64,000 bases of DNA from Actinopolyspora biskrensis (GCF_013408175.1 NZ_JACBYW010000005.1:1-64000), one strand, 5' to 3'. Counted from the first letter of the stretch, positions 17,237 through 27,452 are shown. Translations and numbers: made by a program. The notes: generated from the sequence alone by a model not told the origin.

Positions 17237-20200
17237 CTAGTCGGCGAAGGCGTTGGTGATGACCTCTGCCTGCTCCACGTCGTGGACCTTCTTGAGGCCG
17301 GTGGCCGGAGCCGCCATGGGCCTGCGTGCGACGACCTTGAGCCGACCCGCCAGCTCGGGACCGAACTGCTGGGGCAGCGCGAGCCCGAGGAACGGCCAGG
17401 CGCCCTGGTTGCGCGGCTCCTCCTGAACCCAGCGGAGCTCGGAGGCGTTGGAGTAGCGCTCCAGCAGCCTGCCCAGCTTGCGGTGCGGGAGCGGGTAGAG
17501 CTGCTCCAGCCGCACCACGGCCGTGTCCTGCGACTCCCGCTTGGCCTGCTCGGCGGCCAGCTCGTAGTAGAGCTTGCCGGTGCAGAGCACGATCTTGCGC
17601 ACCTCGCCCGGGTCCGGCCCGGTCGGGTCGTCGATGACCGAGGCGAACTTGCCCGAGGTGAAGTGCTCGATCGGGCTGGTCGCCTCCTTGAGCCGCAGCA
17701 TCGACTTGGGGGTGAACACGACCAGCGGCCGGTCGATGCCGTCCAGGGCGTGCCTGCGCAGCAGGTGGAAGTAGTTCGCCGGAGTGGACGGCATGGCCAC
17801 CGTCATGGACCCTTCCGCGCACAGCTGCAGCCAGCGTTCGATGCGGGCCGAGCTGTGGTCGGGACCCTGCCCCTCGTGCCCGTGCGGAAGCAGCATGACC
17901 ACGTCCGAGCGCTGTCCCCACTTGGCCTCGCCGGAGGAGATGAACTCGTCGATGATCGGCTGGGCCCCGTTGAAGAAGTCACCGAACTGGGCCTCCCACA
18001 GCACCATGGCGTCGGGGTTGCCCACCGAGTAGCCGTACTCGAAACCGACGGCGGCGAACTCCGACAGCGCGGAGTCGTAGGTGAGGAACTTGGCCTGCTC
18101 CGGGGAGAGGTTCTGCAGCGGGGTGTACTCGGTGCCCGTCTTGCGGTCGATGACCACCGCGTGCCGCTGCCCGAAGGTGCCGCGCCGGGTGTCCTGCCCG
18201 GTCAGCCGCACCGGGTAGCCCGAGGTGGTCAGCGAGCCGAGCGCGAGCAGCTCGCCGAACGCCCAGTCGATCCCGCCTTCCTTGCCCATCTTGGTGCGCC
18301 GCTCCAGCACGGGCTTGACCCGCGAGTGCGGGTTGAAGCCCTCCGGGAGGTCGGTCTGGGCGTCGGCGATCCGCCGCACCTCCTCCTCGGAGATGCTGGT
18401 GTCCAGCTTCGTGGGGATCTGCTGCTCGGACTCGACCGACGGGCTCGGCTCCGGCGGGTGCTTCTCCAGCTCGCGCACCTCGTTGAACACGTGCTCGAGC
18501 TGGTTGGCGTAGTCCTTGAGCGCGTTCTCGGCCTCGTCGACCGTGATGTCGCCGCGTCCGATCAGCGACTCGGTGTAGGTCTTGCGGACGCTGCGCATCT
18601 TGTCGATGGCGTCGTACATGGACGGCTGCGTCATCGACGGGTCGTCGCCCTCGTTGTGCCCGCGCCTGCGGTAGCACACCATGTCGATCACGACGTCCTT
18701 GCCGAAGGTGTTGCGGTACTCCACCGCGAGCTTGGCGACCCACACGCAGGCCTCGGGATCGTCCCCGTTGACGTGGAACACCGGCGATCCGGTCATCTTG
18801 GCCACGTCCGTGGAGTACTTGCTCGAACGTCCCGACTCGGGCGTGGTGGTGTAGCCGACCTGGTTGTTGATGATCACGTGCACCGTCCCGCCGGTGCGGT
18901 AGCCGCGCAGCAGCGAGAGGTTCAGCGTCTCGGCGACGACTCCCTGCCCCGCGAAGGCGGCGTCACCGTGCAGCAGCACCGGCAGCACGGTGAAGCCCTC
19001 CTGACCCTTGTTCAGGATGTCCTGCTTGGCCCGGACGAGGCCTTCCAGCACGGGGTCGACGGCTTCCAGGTGCGAGGGGTTGGAGGTCAGCGAGACCTTG
19101 GTCTCGCCGTCACCGAACATCCTGAAGTACTTGCCCTCGGCACCCAGGTGGTACTTCACGTCGCCGGAGCCGTGCGCCTGCCCCGGGTCGAGGTTGCCCT
19201 CGAACTCCTGGAAGATCTGGGCGATCGGCTTGCCGACGATGTTGGCGAGCACGTTGAGCCTGCCCCGGTGGGGCATGCCGACGACGACCTCGTCGAGTTC
19301 GGTCCGTGCCGAGGAGTCCAGCACCGCGTCCAACAGCGGGATGATGGTCTCGGCGCCCTCCAGGGAGAAGCGCTTCTGCCCGACGTACTTGGTCTGCAGG
19401 AAGGTCTCGAAGGCCTCGGCCGCGTTGAGCTTGGACAGGATGTACTTCTGCTCGGACTGGTCCGGCTTCTCGTGCGGCTTCTCGACGCGGTGCTGCAGCC
19501 ACTCGCGCTCGTCCGGCTCGAGGATGTGCATGTACTCCACGCCGACCGTGCGGCAGTAGGAGTCCCGCAGCACACCCAGGACGTCGCGCAGGCTCATGTG
19601 CTCCTGCCCGGCGAAACCGCCGACGGGGAACTCCCGGTCGAGGTCCCACAGCGTCAGGTTGTGCGAGAGGACGTCGAGGTCCTCGTGCCTGCGCTGCCGG
19701 TAGTTCAGCGGGTCGATGTCGGCCATCAGGTGACCGCGGGTGCGGTAGGCGTCGATCAGCTCCAGCACCCGGGCGGTCTTGTCGACGGCGCCCTCCGGGA
19801 TGTCCGTGGACCACCGAACCGGCTCGTAGGGGATGCGCAGCGAGGCGAAGATGTCGTCGAAGAAGTTGTCCTCGCCGAGCAGCAGGTTGTGCACCTTGCG
19901 CAGGAACTCGCCGGACTCGGCGCCCTGGATCACCCTGTGGTCGTAGGTGGAGGTCAGCGTCACGATCTTGCTGATGCCCATCTCGGTGAGGGCCTTCTCG
20001 CTGGCGCCCTGGAACTCGGCGGGGTACTCCATGGCGCCCACGCCGATGATGGCGCTCTGGCCCTGGGTGAGCCTGGGAACCGAGTGGTTGGTTCCGCTGG
20101 GACCCGGGTTGGTCAGCGAGATCGTGGTGCCCGCGAAGTCCTCGGCGGTCAGCGCGTTGTTGCGCGCCTTGCGGATGATGTCCTCGTAGGCCTGCCAGAA

Positions 20201-21031
20201 CTGGAGGAAGCTCATGTTCTCGCACGCCTTGATGGAGGCCACCACGAGGTTGCGCGAACCGTCCTTGCCCGGCAGGTCGATCGCCAGGCCCAGGTTGACG
20301 TGCTCGGGGGTCACGACCGCGGGCTTGCCCTTGGCGTCCTCGTCGTAGTGACGGTTCATGCCGGGGAAGTCCCGCAGGGCGCGCACCAGGGCGTAGCCGA
20401 TCAGGTGGGTGAACGAGATCTTGCCGCCCTTGTTCCGCTTCAGGTGATTGTTGATCACGATGCGGTTGTCGAAGAGCAGCTTCGCCGGGATCGCGCGCAC
20501 GCTGGTGGCGGTGGGCACCGACAGCGACTGCTCCATGTTCTTGGCGATCGCCGCGGCCGGGCCGCGCAGCGGCTTCGTCTCGTCGCCGCCGGACTCCTCC
20601 TTGACCGGTGCGGCCTTGGCCGCCTCCTGCGGGGACGGCTTGGAAGCCTGCTGCGCGGTGCTCTGCCTGGCGCCGTCCTGCGCGGCACCGGTCTTGGTGG
20701 AGGCGGATTGCTGCTTGGTCGGTTGGGAGCCCGCGGCACCTTGAGAGCTGGGGCGTTGCGCGTCCGCCGGGGCGGAGCTCACCGTCGCGCCGTTGTGGAC
20801 CTGGCCGTTCTGCTGGTCGGCCTTGGTGGCGGTCGAGGTGCTCCGGCTCGCTGTCGCGCTTGCCGCCTCAGCCGAGGTCTCCCCGGTGGTTGACTGGCCG
20901 GGCCGGTAGTCGGCGAAGAACTCGTGCCATGCCGAGTCTACCGACGACGGGTCATTGAGGTACTGCTCATACATTTCCTCGATCAACCACTCGTTGGGGC
21001 CGAACTGTGAGGCTGGACTGCTGCTGGACAC
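17237..21031 (-). CDS. kgd: Multifunctional 2-oxoglutarate metabolism enzyme (2-oxoglutarate dehydrogenase E1/E2 fusion)
   Basis: TCA-cycle enzyme of 1264 residues. Layout: short N-terminal E1 segment (residues 1-42, [20 protein letters not shown]), a Ser/Thr/Gln/Lys linker (43-150), an E2-type acyltransferase core (about 160-405, with DHRVIQG at 364-370), then the thiamine-diphosphate E1 portion with [11 protein letters not shown] and [13 protein letters not shown]. It can decarboxylate 2-oxoglutarate or work with lipoamide dehydrogenase and E2 in the complex. The GTG at 21031 matches the family start; a longer frame to 21346 adds a non-conserved, basic extension. No lipoyl domain is fused. 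Confidence 0.95.
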   Translation of the reverse strand: MSSSSPASQFGPNEWLIEEMYEQYLNDPSSVDSAWHEFFADYRPGQSTTGETSAEAASATASRSTSTATKADQQNGQVHNGATVSSAPADAQRPSSQGAAGSQPTKQQSASTKTGAAQDGARQSTAQQASKPSPQEAAKAAPVKEESGGDETKPLRGPAAAIAKNMEQSLSVPTATSVRAIPAKLLFDNRIVINNHLKRNKGGKISFTHLIGYALVRALRDFPGMNRHYDEDAKGKPAVVTPEHVNLGLAIDLPGKDGSRNLVVASIKACENMSFLQFWQAYEDIIRKARNNALTAEDFAGTTISLTNPGPSGTNHSVPRLTQGQSAIIGVGAMEYPAEFQGASEKALTEMGISKIVTLTSTYDHRVIQGAESGEFLRKVHNLLLGEDNFFDDIFASLRIPYEPVRWSTDIPEGAVDKTARVLELIDAYRTRGHLMADIDPLNYRQRRHEDLDVLSHNLTLWDLDREFPVGGFAGQEHMSLRDVLGVLRDSYCRTVGVEYMHILEPDEREWLQHRVEKPHEKPDQSEQKYILSKLNAAEAFETFLQTKYVGQKRFSLEGAETIIPLLDAVLDSSARTELDEVVVGMPHRGRLNVLANIVGKPIAQIFQEFEGNLDPGQAHGSGDVKYHLGAEGKYFRMFGDGETKVSLTSNPSHLEAVDPVLEGLVRAKQDILNKGQEGFTVLPVLLHGDAAFAGQGVVAETLNLSLLRGYRTGGTVHVIINNQVGYTTTPESGRSSKYSTDVAKMTGSPVFHVNGDDPEACVWVAKLAVEYRNTFGKDVVIDMVCYRRRGHNEGDDPSMTQPSMYDAIDKMRSVRKTYTESLIGRGDITVDEAENALKDYANQLEHVFNEVRELEKHPPEPSPSVESEQQIPTKLDTSISEEEVRRIADAQTDLPEGFNPHSRVKPVLERRTKMGKEGGIDWAFGELLALGSLTTSGYPVRLTGQDTRRGTFGQRHAVVIDRKTGTEYTPLQNLSPEQAKFLTYDSALSEFAAVGFEYGYSVGNPDAMVLWEAQFGDFFNGAQPIIDEFISSGEAKWGQRSDVVMLLPHGHEGQGPDHSSARIERWLQLCAEGSMTVAMPSTPANYFHLLRRHALDGIDRPLVVFTPKSMLRLKEATSPIEHFTSGKFASVIDDPTGPDPGEVRKIVLCTGKLYYELAAEQAKRESQDTAVVRLEQLYPLPHRKLGRLLERYSNASELRWVQEEPRNQGAWPFLGLALPQQFGPELAGRLKVVARRPMAAPATGLKKVHDVEQAEVITNAFAD

Positions 21032-21471
21032 GGCTGGCGTTCGCCTCGATCCATCTGCTCGTGGTTTTGCAACGCTCGCGTACCAGGCTAACGCTTCCGG
21101 GGTGTTTCGTTGGCACTCTCCCGAGATCCTTGCGGTTGAGCGCGGGTTGCCGAATCGATCAGGTGGAGGACGGGCGCCTCCTTCCGGGTGATTCCGCTCC
21201 TGCTCGAGCTCGGCTTTTCCGGTAGTATGTGGGGTTTTTGCCTCATCGCCTTGAAGCGCTCGTCCCGGGCGGGACCGCGCTCCGAGAGGAATGTGAGGTT
21301 TCGCGCACTTTCCGGATTTCCTGCATGGTGGTTCCCCGGTGGTCACATGCTGGGAACCTCGATCGGCGCGTTCCGTCCCCCGGTGAGGCGTGGTCGTCGC
21401 GGGATGAGGTCACCCGCCGCGATCACATCGGCGCGCAGCGGGGTCGGGGGTGAACGAAGTCCCGGATGAGT
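21032..21471. other. Upstream region of kgd
   Basis: 440 bp between the kgd start and the 3' end of the Doc toxin gene. It should contain the kgd promoter and the end of the toxin-antitoxin transcript. An AT-richer patch lies around 21215-21245. I could not identify a convincing gene, repeat or hairpin. Confidence 0.4.
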
Positions 21472-21861
21472 TCAGCAGGTGAACTCGTAGAGGGCTTCGG
21501 TGATCTCCTCGAGGGAGAGTTGGTTCTGCGCGGTTCTGCAGACCAGGTCCTCGGCCTTGTCCGTGTCGAGCGGCTCGACCAGCGGATGCCCGTTGAGTTC
21601 CAGGAAGACCATCGTCGTGGCCCAGGCGGTGCGTTTGTTGCCGTCCACGAGCGCGTGGTTGGTGGCCAATGAGTGCAGCAGCGTGGCGGCCTTCATGTGC
21701 AGGACGGGATAGGCGTCTTGGCCGAACACCGAGGTGTAGGGACGCTCGATCGCGCTTTCCAACAACCCGTAGTCGCGCACAGTCGGTGGGTTCGTCAGAG
21801 TTACACGGGCGATCTCGAGCACGTCGGCGACGTCGAGAGTTTCGAGGTCGATTTCGCTCAC
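21472..21861 (-). CDS. doc: Doc-type toxin (Fic/DOC fold)
   Basis: A 129-residue toxin of the Phd-Doc class. The catalytic loop is HALVDGNKR at residues 69-77, matching the HxFxD(A/G)NKR pattern of Doc kinases, which phosphorylate elongation factor Tu; the third position is Leu rather than the usual Phe. Length and N-terminal helices (LETLDVADVLEIARV, YGLLESAIERP) fit. Its start overlaps the upstream antitoxin gene as ATGA, the usual antitoxin-first arrangement. There are no mobile-element remains next to it. Confidence 0.9.
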   Translation of the reverse strand: MSEIDLETLDVADVLEIARVTLTNPPTVRDYGLLESAIERPYTSVFGQDAYPVLHMKAATLLHSLATNHALVDGNKRTAWATTMVFLELNGHPLVEPLDTDKAEDLVCRTAQNQLSLEEITEALYEFTC

Positions 21862-22055
21862 TTCTCGGCCAGACGAGTGTTCAGATCGGCGGACAGCGTG
21901 GCCACGCGCGTTGCCGCGGCGGTGACCTTGCGACGCCGCAGCTCGGTGAGCACCGCATCATGAGCCATCGCGCGTAGGCTCTTGGCCTCGCGTCCGGCCG
22001 CGTGACGGAGCTGAGTCATCTCTTCCTCGGTGAATTCCACGTTCAGAGCAGGCAT
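21858..22055 (-). CDS. Antitoxin partner of Doc, ribbon-helix-helix-like
   Basis: A 65-residue protein, MPALNVEFTEEEMTQLRHAAGREAKSLRAMAHDAVLTELRRR.... The N-terminal strand followed by two helices looks like a ribbon-helix-helix DNA-binding domain. The C-terminal tail (TRVATLSADLNTRLAEK) would wrap the toxin. I chose the ATG at 22055; the longer frame from 22148 would run through the operator palindrome. It is first in the two-gene unit and probably represses it through the dyad just upstream. Confidence 0.8.
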   Translation of the reverse strand: MPALNVEFTEEEMTQLRHAAGREAKSLRAMAHDAVLTELRRRKVTAAATRVATLSADLNTRLAEK

Positions 22056-22074
22056 GAGGCCAGCATACCTGCCA

Positions 22075-22092
22075 GGTACCAGATTTGGTACC
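22075..22092. promoter_or_regulatory. Operator palindrome of the Doc toxin-antitoxin unit
   Basis: GGTACCA at 22075-22081 and TGGTACC at 22086-22092 form a perfect 7-bp inverted repeat with a 4-bp spacer, 20 bp ahead of the antitoxin ATG. A TATGCT hexamer on the minus strand (about 22062-22067) could be the -10 element. This fits autorepression by the antitoxin. Confidence 0.65.
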
Positions 22093-22172
22093 AGCCCGTG
22101 GCGGCTCGACCGGTGCCGCCGCGGGAGGCCGCCTCCCCGTGGCGGCACGCCGAGCGAGCTGAGCGAGAACCG

Positions 22173-25100
22173 CTAGGGACTCGTGGCCACCCGTTCGGCC
22201 GGCTCGTCGGTCCCGGTCCCCCACGGCAGCTGCTGCCCGTCGAGGCCGTCGAAGTCGCCTCCGCTCTCCCAGAGCCGCGCGTAGAAGCCGTCCTCGGCCA
22301 ACAGCTCCCGGTGGGTGCCCTGCTCCACGAGCCGCCCGCCGTCCAGCACCGCGATGCGGTCCGCGCGGGCTGCGGTGGCCAACCTGTGCGCGACGACGAA
22401 AGTGGTCCTGTTCTCCGCGAGACGGCTGTGCGCCGAGGCCACCATCGCCTCGGTCGCCGGGTCCAACGCGGCGGTCGCCTCGTCCAGCAGCAGGATGTCC
22501 GGATCGACGAGTTCGGCCCTGGCCAGGGCGACGAGCTGACGCTGCCCGGCCGAGAGCGACCGGCCGCCCTCGCCGGTTCGCTGGCGGAAACCCTCCGGGA
22601 GCGCGGCTATGCCGGGCAGCGCCCCCACCCGGCGGGCCGCGCGTTCCACGTCGGCCGGTCCGGCCTCGGGGCGCCCGTAGGCGATGTTGCTCGCGACGTC
22701 GCCGGCGAACAGGTGCCCCTCCTGGGGGACCACGGCCAGGTGCCGGTGATAACCGCAGGTCGGGTAGTCGCGGATGTTGACGTCGTCGGCCAGCACCGCC
22801 CCCTCGGAGGCGTCGTAGAACCTGGCCAGCAGTTTGACCAGCGTCGACTTGCCCGCGCCCGTGGCACCGACGAGCGCGATGGTCTCGCCGGGCGCCGCGT
22901 GCAGCGAGATGTCGGACAGCGCCGTGTCGTCCGAACCCGGGTAGTGGAAGGACACCGAGCGCAGCTCGACCTCGCCGGAGAGCTTGCTCGGCACGGTGGC
23001 CGGATGGGTGGCCTCGGGAACCGAAGTGGGGGTGCGCAGCAGCTCGCCTATCCTGCGCAGCCCCACCACGGCCTGCTGGTAGGAGTCGAAGACCCCGGAC
23101 AGCTGCTGCACTGGGCTGAAGAACATCCCCAGGTACAGCAGGAACGCCGCAAGCGCACCCGCCGTCAGGTCCCCCTGGGCGACGCGCGTCGCCCCGACGC
23201 CGAGAACCACGGCCTGGGCCAGCTCGGAGAGCATCGTCACGAAGGGGAAGTAGGTGGCGATGTAGCGCTGGGCCCGCAGCCGGGAGCGCCGGTAGGCGTC
23301 GCTGCGCGCGGCGAAGCGCTCGGCCGCCAGTCGTTCCCTGCGGTGTGCCTGGGACACGCGCAGCCCGGAGACGTTCTCCTGCATCTCGGCGTTGACCGTG
23401 CTCACCCGCTCGCGCGCCTCCGCGTAGGCGACGGAGGAGACCCTGCGGAAGATCACGGTGGCCACCACCAGCAGCGGCAGCACCGACAGGGAGACCAGCG
23501 CGAGCGAGAGGTCGGTGACCAGCAGCGCCGCGGCCACCCCGAGGATCGTGGAGAAGCTGACCACGGCCGTGGCCAGCCCCGTCTGCAGGAACGAGGAGAG
23601 CGCGTCCACATCGGTGGTCATCCGCGTCATGACGCGCCCGGCCCGCTCCCGCTCGTAGAAGTCCAGTCCCAGCCGTTGCAGGTGGGAGAAGCTGCGCAGC
23701 CGGAGCAGGTACAGCAGGGTCTCCCCGGTGCGGGCGGCCACCACCGTCTGCGCGCGCACGGCCACCCAGCCGAGCAGCACCACGCCCGCTCCCACCGCGG
23801 TCGCGGTGAACAGCGTCCTCGGGTCGCTCGCGCCGACGCCGCCGTCGACGCCCCAGCGCACCAGCGAGGGGAGGGTCACCGACGCGGCGGCGCTCAGGGC
23901 GAACAGCAGCACCGTGAGCAGCAGCTTCCCGCGGATCGGCCGGAACAGCTCACGCAGCCGGAAGCACGGGTCGGGGGCGGTCGGGTTCACGCCGTCGAGT
24001 TCCGGCTCGTCCGCGGCGCGCGGCAGCCGGCTGATCGCGTTCGCCAGCTCCGCGGTGGGCGGGGCGTCCGTCGTCGCGCCGGCCGCGCCCCCGGGGGAGC
24101 GCGTTCCCGCACCGCCTCCGGCGCGGGCTGCCGGGGTCGTGCCCTCGGCCCGGGGAGTGCCGACGCGGTCCGGGCCCGCGCGCCCGGCTCCGCGCTGTTC
24201 GTCCGGCCAGAGCTCCGGGGTCGGTTCCTGCCCCGGGGCCCCCACCGGGTTTCCGGACCGTTCCCCGGGGGCGGCCCGCTCCACGGGCCCGGACGGTCCG
24301 GACAGCAGGGAGCGGAACAGCTCCGAACGCCGCTCCAGTTCCCGCCTGGTGCCGCTGTCGACGACCCTGCCCCCGTCGAGCACCGCGATGCGGTCGGCCA
24401 GCTCGAGGGTGGAACGGCGGTGCGCGATCAGCAGGGTGGTCCGCTCGGCGGTGACGGACCGCAGGGTGTCGTGGATGGCCGCCTCGGTGGCCGGGTCCAC
24501 GGCCGAGGTCGCGTCGTCCAGGACCAGCACCCGCGGGTCGGTCAGCAGGGCCCGGGCCAGCGCTATCCGCTGCCGTTGCCCCCCGGACAGGGTCAGGCCG
24601 CGTTCCCCCACGACGGTGTCGTAGCCCTGGGGCAGGTCGGTCACGAACTCGTGGGCCTCGGCCGCGCGGGCAGCCGCGACGATCTCCTGCTCGGACGCGT
24701 CCGGATGCCCGTAGGAGATGTTGCCCCTGATCGTGTCCGAGAACAGGAAGGCCTCCTCGAAGACGACGCCGACGGCCGAGCGGAGCGAGTCCATCCGCAC
24801 TTCCCGGACGTCCTGCCCGCAGGGCCGTTCGGCGCCTTCCCCGCCGATCCGGATGCTGCCGGAGCGCACGTCGTAGAAACGCGGAAGCAGCAGCGAGACG
24901 GTCGATTTGCCCGATCCGGCCGACCCGACCAGGGCCAGGGTCTCGCCGGGCCGGATGTCCAGGCTGGCCCCGCGCAGCACGGGCTGGTCTTCGGTGTAGC
25001 CGAAGTGGACCTCGTCCATCTCCACCCGCAGCGGCCCCGCGGGCAGGTTCACCGCGTCGGGGGCGTCGGTCACGTCCGGCCGGGTGTCGATCACCTCGTG

Positions 25101-26051
25101 GAGTCGTTCCAGCCCGGCCCTGGCGTGCTGGGACTGGATCAGCACGTTGGACAGCATCCGCGCCGGACCGGCGAGCATGGTCAGATAACCGGCGAAGGCG
25201 ATGAACGTGCCCACGCTGACCTGCCCGTTCAGGGCGAGCCAGCCGCCGAGCCCGAGCACGCCGACCTGCCCGGCGAGCGGAAGGGCCGTCAGGTGCGCGG
25301 AGGGTGAGGCGGTCACCCTGGCGGCGCGCATCCGGTCGGCGAACAGGTGGCGCGCGCGGCTGGTCATCCGTTCGACCTCGCGCCTCTCCTGCCCGAAGCC
25401 CTTGACCACCCGAACGCCGCTCACGGTCTCCTCGACCTGTTCGGCGATGTCGGCGGCGCGCTGCTGGGCGGTCCAGGTCGCCGGGAACAGGCGTTTCTTG
25501 CTGTACGCCGTGACCAGCGCGATCAGCGGCCCCACCACGAGCGCGATCAGCGTGAGCAGCGGCGACAGCCACAGCATCGCCGCGAGGGAGAAGACGGCGA
25601 GCATCACGGTTCCCGCGGCCAGCGGCAGCATGGACAGCAGACCGTTGACCAGCTGCAGATCGCTGATCGAGCGTGAGACGACTTGTCCGGTGCGCAGCGA
25701 GTCCTGCTTGCCCCCGTCGAGGCGCTGGACGGAACCGAACACGGCTCTGCGCAGGTCGTGCTGCACGTCCACCGCGAGCCTGCCCGCGCTGTAGCGGCGC
25801 ACGAACGCGGCACCGAAGCGGAACAGTCCCAGCCCGAGCATCGCGACGACGATCCAGCCGAGCCGTGCGGTCGTTCCGGACACCGCGTCGTCCACCGCGA
25901 TCTTGGTCAGTACGGGTACGGCCGCTTCCATGCCGACCGCGGTCACAGCGGAGCCCATGGAAAGCAACACGGCCACGGGGTGGCGCCAGCAGGCGGCGGT
26001 CAGCCGCCGGATCCAACCCGGTTTCGGGCGTGCTTCTCCGGTTTCGGACAC
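22173..26051 (-). CDS. Single-chain full ABC exporter (TM-NBD-TM-NBD)
   Basis: A 1292-residue exporter carrying both halves in one chain. Half 1: six-helix membrane domain (about 20-310), Walker A GSAGSGKS at 376-383, signature LSGGQRQRIALARAL, Walker B VLVLDDATSAVD. A Gly/Pro/Ala-rich linker follows. Half 2: another membrane domain, Walker A GATGAGKS near residue 1070, signature LSAGQRQLVALARAE, Walker B ILLLDEATAALD. The second signature has Ala for the usual second Gly, and the first Walker B ends DD rather than DE, so site 1 or 2 may be catalytically weak. Layout resembles mycobacterial Rv0194 multidrug exporters. Starts at GTG. Confidence 0.92.
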   Translation of the reverse strand: MSETGEARPKPGWIRRLTAACWRHPVAVLLSMGSAVTAVGMEAAVPVLTKIAVDDAVSGTTARLGWIVVAMLGLGLFRFGAAFVRRYSAGRLAVDVQHDLRRAVFGSVQRLDGGKQDSLRTGQVVSRSISDLQLVNGLLSMLPLAAGTVMLAVFSLAAMLWLSPLLTLIALVVGPLIALVTAYSKKRLFPATWTAQQRAADIAEQVEETVSGVRVVKGFGQERREVERMTSRARHLFADRMRAARVTASPSAHLTALPLAGQVGVLGLGGWLALNGQVSVGTFIAFAGYLTMLAGPARMLSNVLIQSQHARAGLERLHEVIDTRPDVTDAPDAVNLPAGPLRVEMDEVHFGYTEDQPVLRGASLDIRPGETLALVGSAGSGKSTVSLLLPRFYDVRSGSIRIGGEGAERPCGQDVREVRMDSLRSAVGVVFEEAFLFSDTIRGNISYGHPDASEQEIVAAARAAEAHEFVTDLPQGYDTVVGERGLTLSGGQRQRIALARALLTDPRVLVLDDATSAVDPATEAAIHDTLRSVTAERTTLLIAHRRSTLELADRIAVLDGGRVVDSGTRRELERRSELFRSLLSGPSGPVERAAPGERSGNPVGAPGQEPTPELWPDEQRGAGRAGPDRVGTPRAEGTTPAARAGGGAGTRSPGGAAGATTDAPPTAELANAISRLPRAADEPELDGVNPTAPDPCFRLRELFRPIRGKLLLTVLLFALSAAASVTLPSLVRWGVDGGVGASDPRTLFTATAVGAGVVLLGWVAVRAQTVVAARTGETLLYLLRLRSFSHLQRLGLDFYERERAGRVMTRMTTDVDALSSFLQTGLATAVVSFSTILGVAAALLVTDLSLALVSLSVLPLLVVATVIFRRVSSVAYAEARERVSTVNAEMQENVSGLRVSQAHRRERLAAERFAARSDAYRRSRLRAQRYIATYFPFVTMLSELAQAVVLGVGATRVAQGDLTAGALAAFLLYLGMFFSPVQQLSGVFDSYQQAVVGLRRIGELLRTPTSVPEATHPATVPSKLSGEVELRSVSFHYPGSDDTALSDISLHAAPGETIALVGATGAGKSTLVKLLARFYDASEGAVLADDVNIRDYPTCGYHRHLAVVPQEGHLFAGDVASNIAYGRPEAGPADVERAARRVGALPGIAALPEGFRQRTGEGGRSLSAGQRQLVALARAELVDPDILLLDEATAALDPATEAMVASAHSRLAENRTTFVVAHRLATAARADRIAVLDGGRLVEQGTHRELLAEDGFYARLWESGGDFDGLDGQQLPWGTGTDEPAERVATSP

Positions 26052-26293
26052 CCCGTCAGGTTAGGGGGTGGGTCCAGAGGTGACCGGGCGGATACCGCCG
26101 TGACGTGGGGCGATGTGAGCGGCGGAACACCCGTTCGGCGCTGTTCGCCCGGGTGTGCCGGACTGTGTTCTTCGTCGCCCCGCAGCACGCGGGGGGCGTG
26201 CCGGAAGGGCGGTGCGCGGCGTTAGGATTCCCGCCGCGCGTGCTGGGGTCGCGGTCACCCGAGAGTTTCCCTTTTTCGCGGAGGAATTCCGCC

Positions 26294-26422
26294 ATGGCTA
26301 TTCCTGCGCCGGGGATGTCACGCTCGGGCGGCGGTTGGATCAACCACCGGGCCAAGTACCGAAGCAGGCTATTTCGCGTTCGAGGTGTTTTCGTAGCGGC
26401 GTTTGTCGGGGGAGTCCGATGA
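26294..26422 (+). CDS. Micro-protein of unknown function (42 residues)
   Basis: A short frame with a strong ribosome-binding site (GGAGG about nine bases before the ATG at 26294). Its stop overlaps the next ATG as ATGA. The product is basic with a hydrophobic C-terminal stretch (YRSRLFRVRGVFVAAFVGGVR), so it might touch the membrane. The coupling to the next gene is the main reason to call it; it could be a leader peptide rather than a functional protein. Confidence 0.45.
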   Translation: MAIPAPGMSRSGGGWINHRAKYRSRLFRVRGVFVAAFVGGVR

Positions 26423-26631
26423 AGTACGTGTGGTTCGGCGTGCTGCTTCTGCTGGGGCAGTTGGTGCCGGAGTTGTTGTTCCCGGAGGACGCCACCGTCG
26501 AGTTCGGCCGGTTCGCCGCCATGTTCGGTACGGCGGTGCTGGCGGCGGTGGTGCTCTTCGCCTGGGAGCGCTGGTCGCAGGGGCGCGGCCTGCCGCTTCG
26601 TCGGACCCGAGCGTGCGAGAACGAAGGCTGA
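26419..26631 (+). CDS. Small membrane protein
   Basis: A 70-residue protein with two membrane helices (MKYVWFGVLLLLGQLVPELL and FAAMFGTAVLAAVVLFAWERW) and a basic C-terminus (RRTRACENEG). GGGGGAG lies upstream of the ATG at 26419, which overlaps the previous micro-gene stop. Function not recognised. It is followed directly by a copy of the intergenic repeat family. Confidence 0.6.
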   Translation: MKYVWFGVLLLLGQLVPELLFPEDATVEFGRFAAMFGTAVLAAVVLFAWERWSQGRGLPLRRTRACENEG

Positions 26632-26635
26632 TTCC

Positions 26636-26800
26636 TGCCAGTAGGTTCGGCGGCTCGGCTTGCTTGGTGGGTTCCGCGGCGGTGCCGACTGCTCGGGCTC
26701 GGAGCGTTTGCGTTGAACGGTGCCCTTCGGTCTGAAGTTCCTGTCCGGGAGTTCGGCGGTGCCGCTGGTGCCTGAAGCAGCGCCCTCCCGACGGCCGAGC
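26636..26800. repeat. Intergenic GC-rich repeat, copy 4 (inverse orientation)
   Basis: Read on the minus strand, this stretch has TTCAACGCAAACGCTCCGAG and CAGTCGGCACCGCCGCGGAA, matching GCTCCAACGCAGGCGCTCTG and CAGTCGGCACTGCCGCGGGT in copy 1 (8930-9015). It fills the space between the small membrane protein and the truncated hexuloisomerase-like gene. No separate gene is visible. Confidence 0.65.
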
Positions 26801-26902
26801 TGACGAACTCTCCACTCACCCACCCGGAAGGCCGCTCACCCGGGAGGAAGGCCCGCGGCGAGCTCGCGGGCTGCCTGCCTGAGCGGCTCCAGGTGGGCGT
26901 TC

Positions 26903-27340
26903 GTGGCCGGTGCGGGGCGATCCGGCTTCATGGCCAGTTCCTTCGCGATGCGGCTCGTGCACCTGGGGTACGCGGTGCACGTGGTCGGCGAGGCCACCGC
27001 CCCGGCCTTCGCCGCGGGGGACGTGCTCGTCGGGGTGTCCGGTTCGGGGAACACGAGCGGGACGGTGCGGGCCGCGGGGGAGGCGCGCCGCGCCGGTGGC
27101 CGGGTGGTCGCGGTGACCACGGACGCGGACTCCGAGCTGGCCGCTGCGGCCGACGCCGTGCTGCTGGTCCCGGCGGCGACCAAGAACCGGGCAGAGGGCG
27201 AGACCGCGACCGCGCAGCCGCTGTCCAGCCTGTTCGACCAGGCCGTGCACCTGGCGCTGGACGCGGTGTGCCTGCGGCTGGCCGCCGAGGCGGGGATCGA
27301 CAACGCCACGGCGCGCGGCGCGCACGTCAGGACCGAGTGA
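26903..27340 (+). pseudogene. 5'-truncated SIS-domain 6-phospho-3-hexuloisomerase-like gene
   Basis: The frame encodes a SIS sugar-phosphate isomerase core: [20 protein letters not shown] then VVGEATAPAFAAGDVLVGVSGSGNTSGT, ending NRAEGETATAQPLSSLFDQAVHLALDAVCLRLA. These are signatures of 6-phospho-3-hexuloisomerase, the second ribulose-monophosphate pathway enzyme. The family normally has about 30-45 more N-terminal residues. Here the frame upstream (from 26804) contains no start and no matching helix, and a repeat copy abuts. The GTG at 26903 has AGGTGG upstream and may still start translation. The partner hexulose-6-phosphate synthase is absent. Probably a remnant, possibly still expressed. 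Confidence 0.65.
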
Positions 27341-27396
27341 CCGCGGAACCGTCCTTTGTGGACCTCCGGTGAACGGGTGGACGCCCGGTGAAACGG

Positions 27397-27432
27397 CCCC
27401 CGGCGCGGGCGCGCGTGTGCCCGTGCCGGGGG
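27397..27432 (+). terminator. Terminator-like stem-loop after the hexuloisomerase-like gene
   Basis: CCCCCGGCGCGGGC at 27397-27410 pairs with GCCCGTGCCGGGGG at 27419-27432 (13 Watson-Crick pairs and one G-U, 8-base loop), about 57 bases past the stop. There is no U tract, as is common in actinomycetes. Confidence 0.6.
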
Positions 27433-27452
27433 TTCCGTGGTGACCTGGGGCT

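Noticed and set aside
16820-20893. A 1357-codon open frame antisense to kgd
   Set aside because: It is a shadow of the GC-rich kgd gene: composition is extreme (His, Arg, Gly, Leu, Val repeats), no domain is visible, and kgd itself is complete and conserved.
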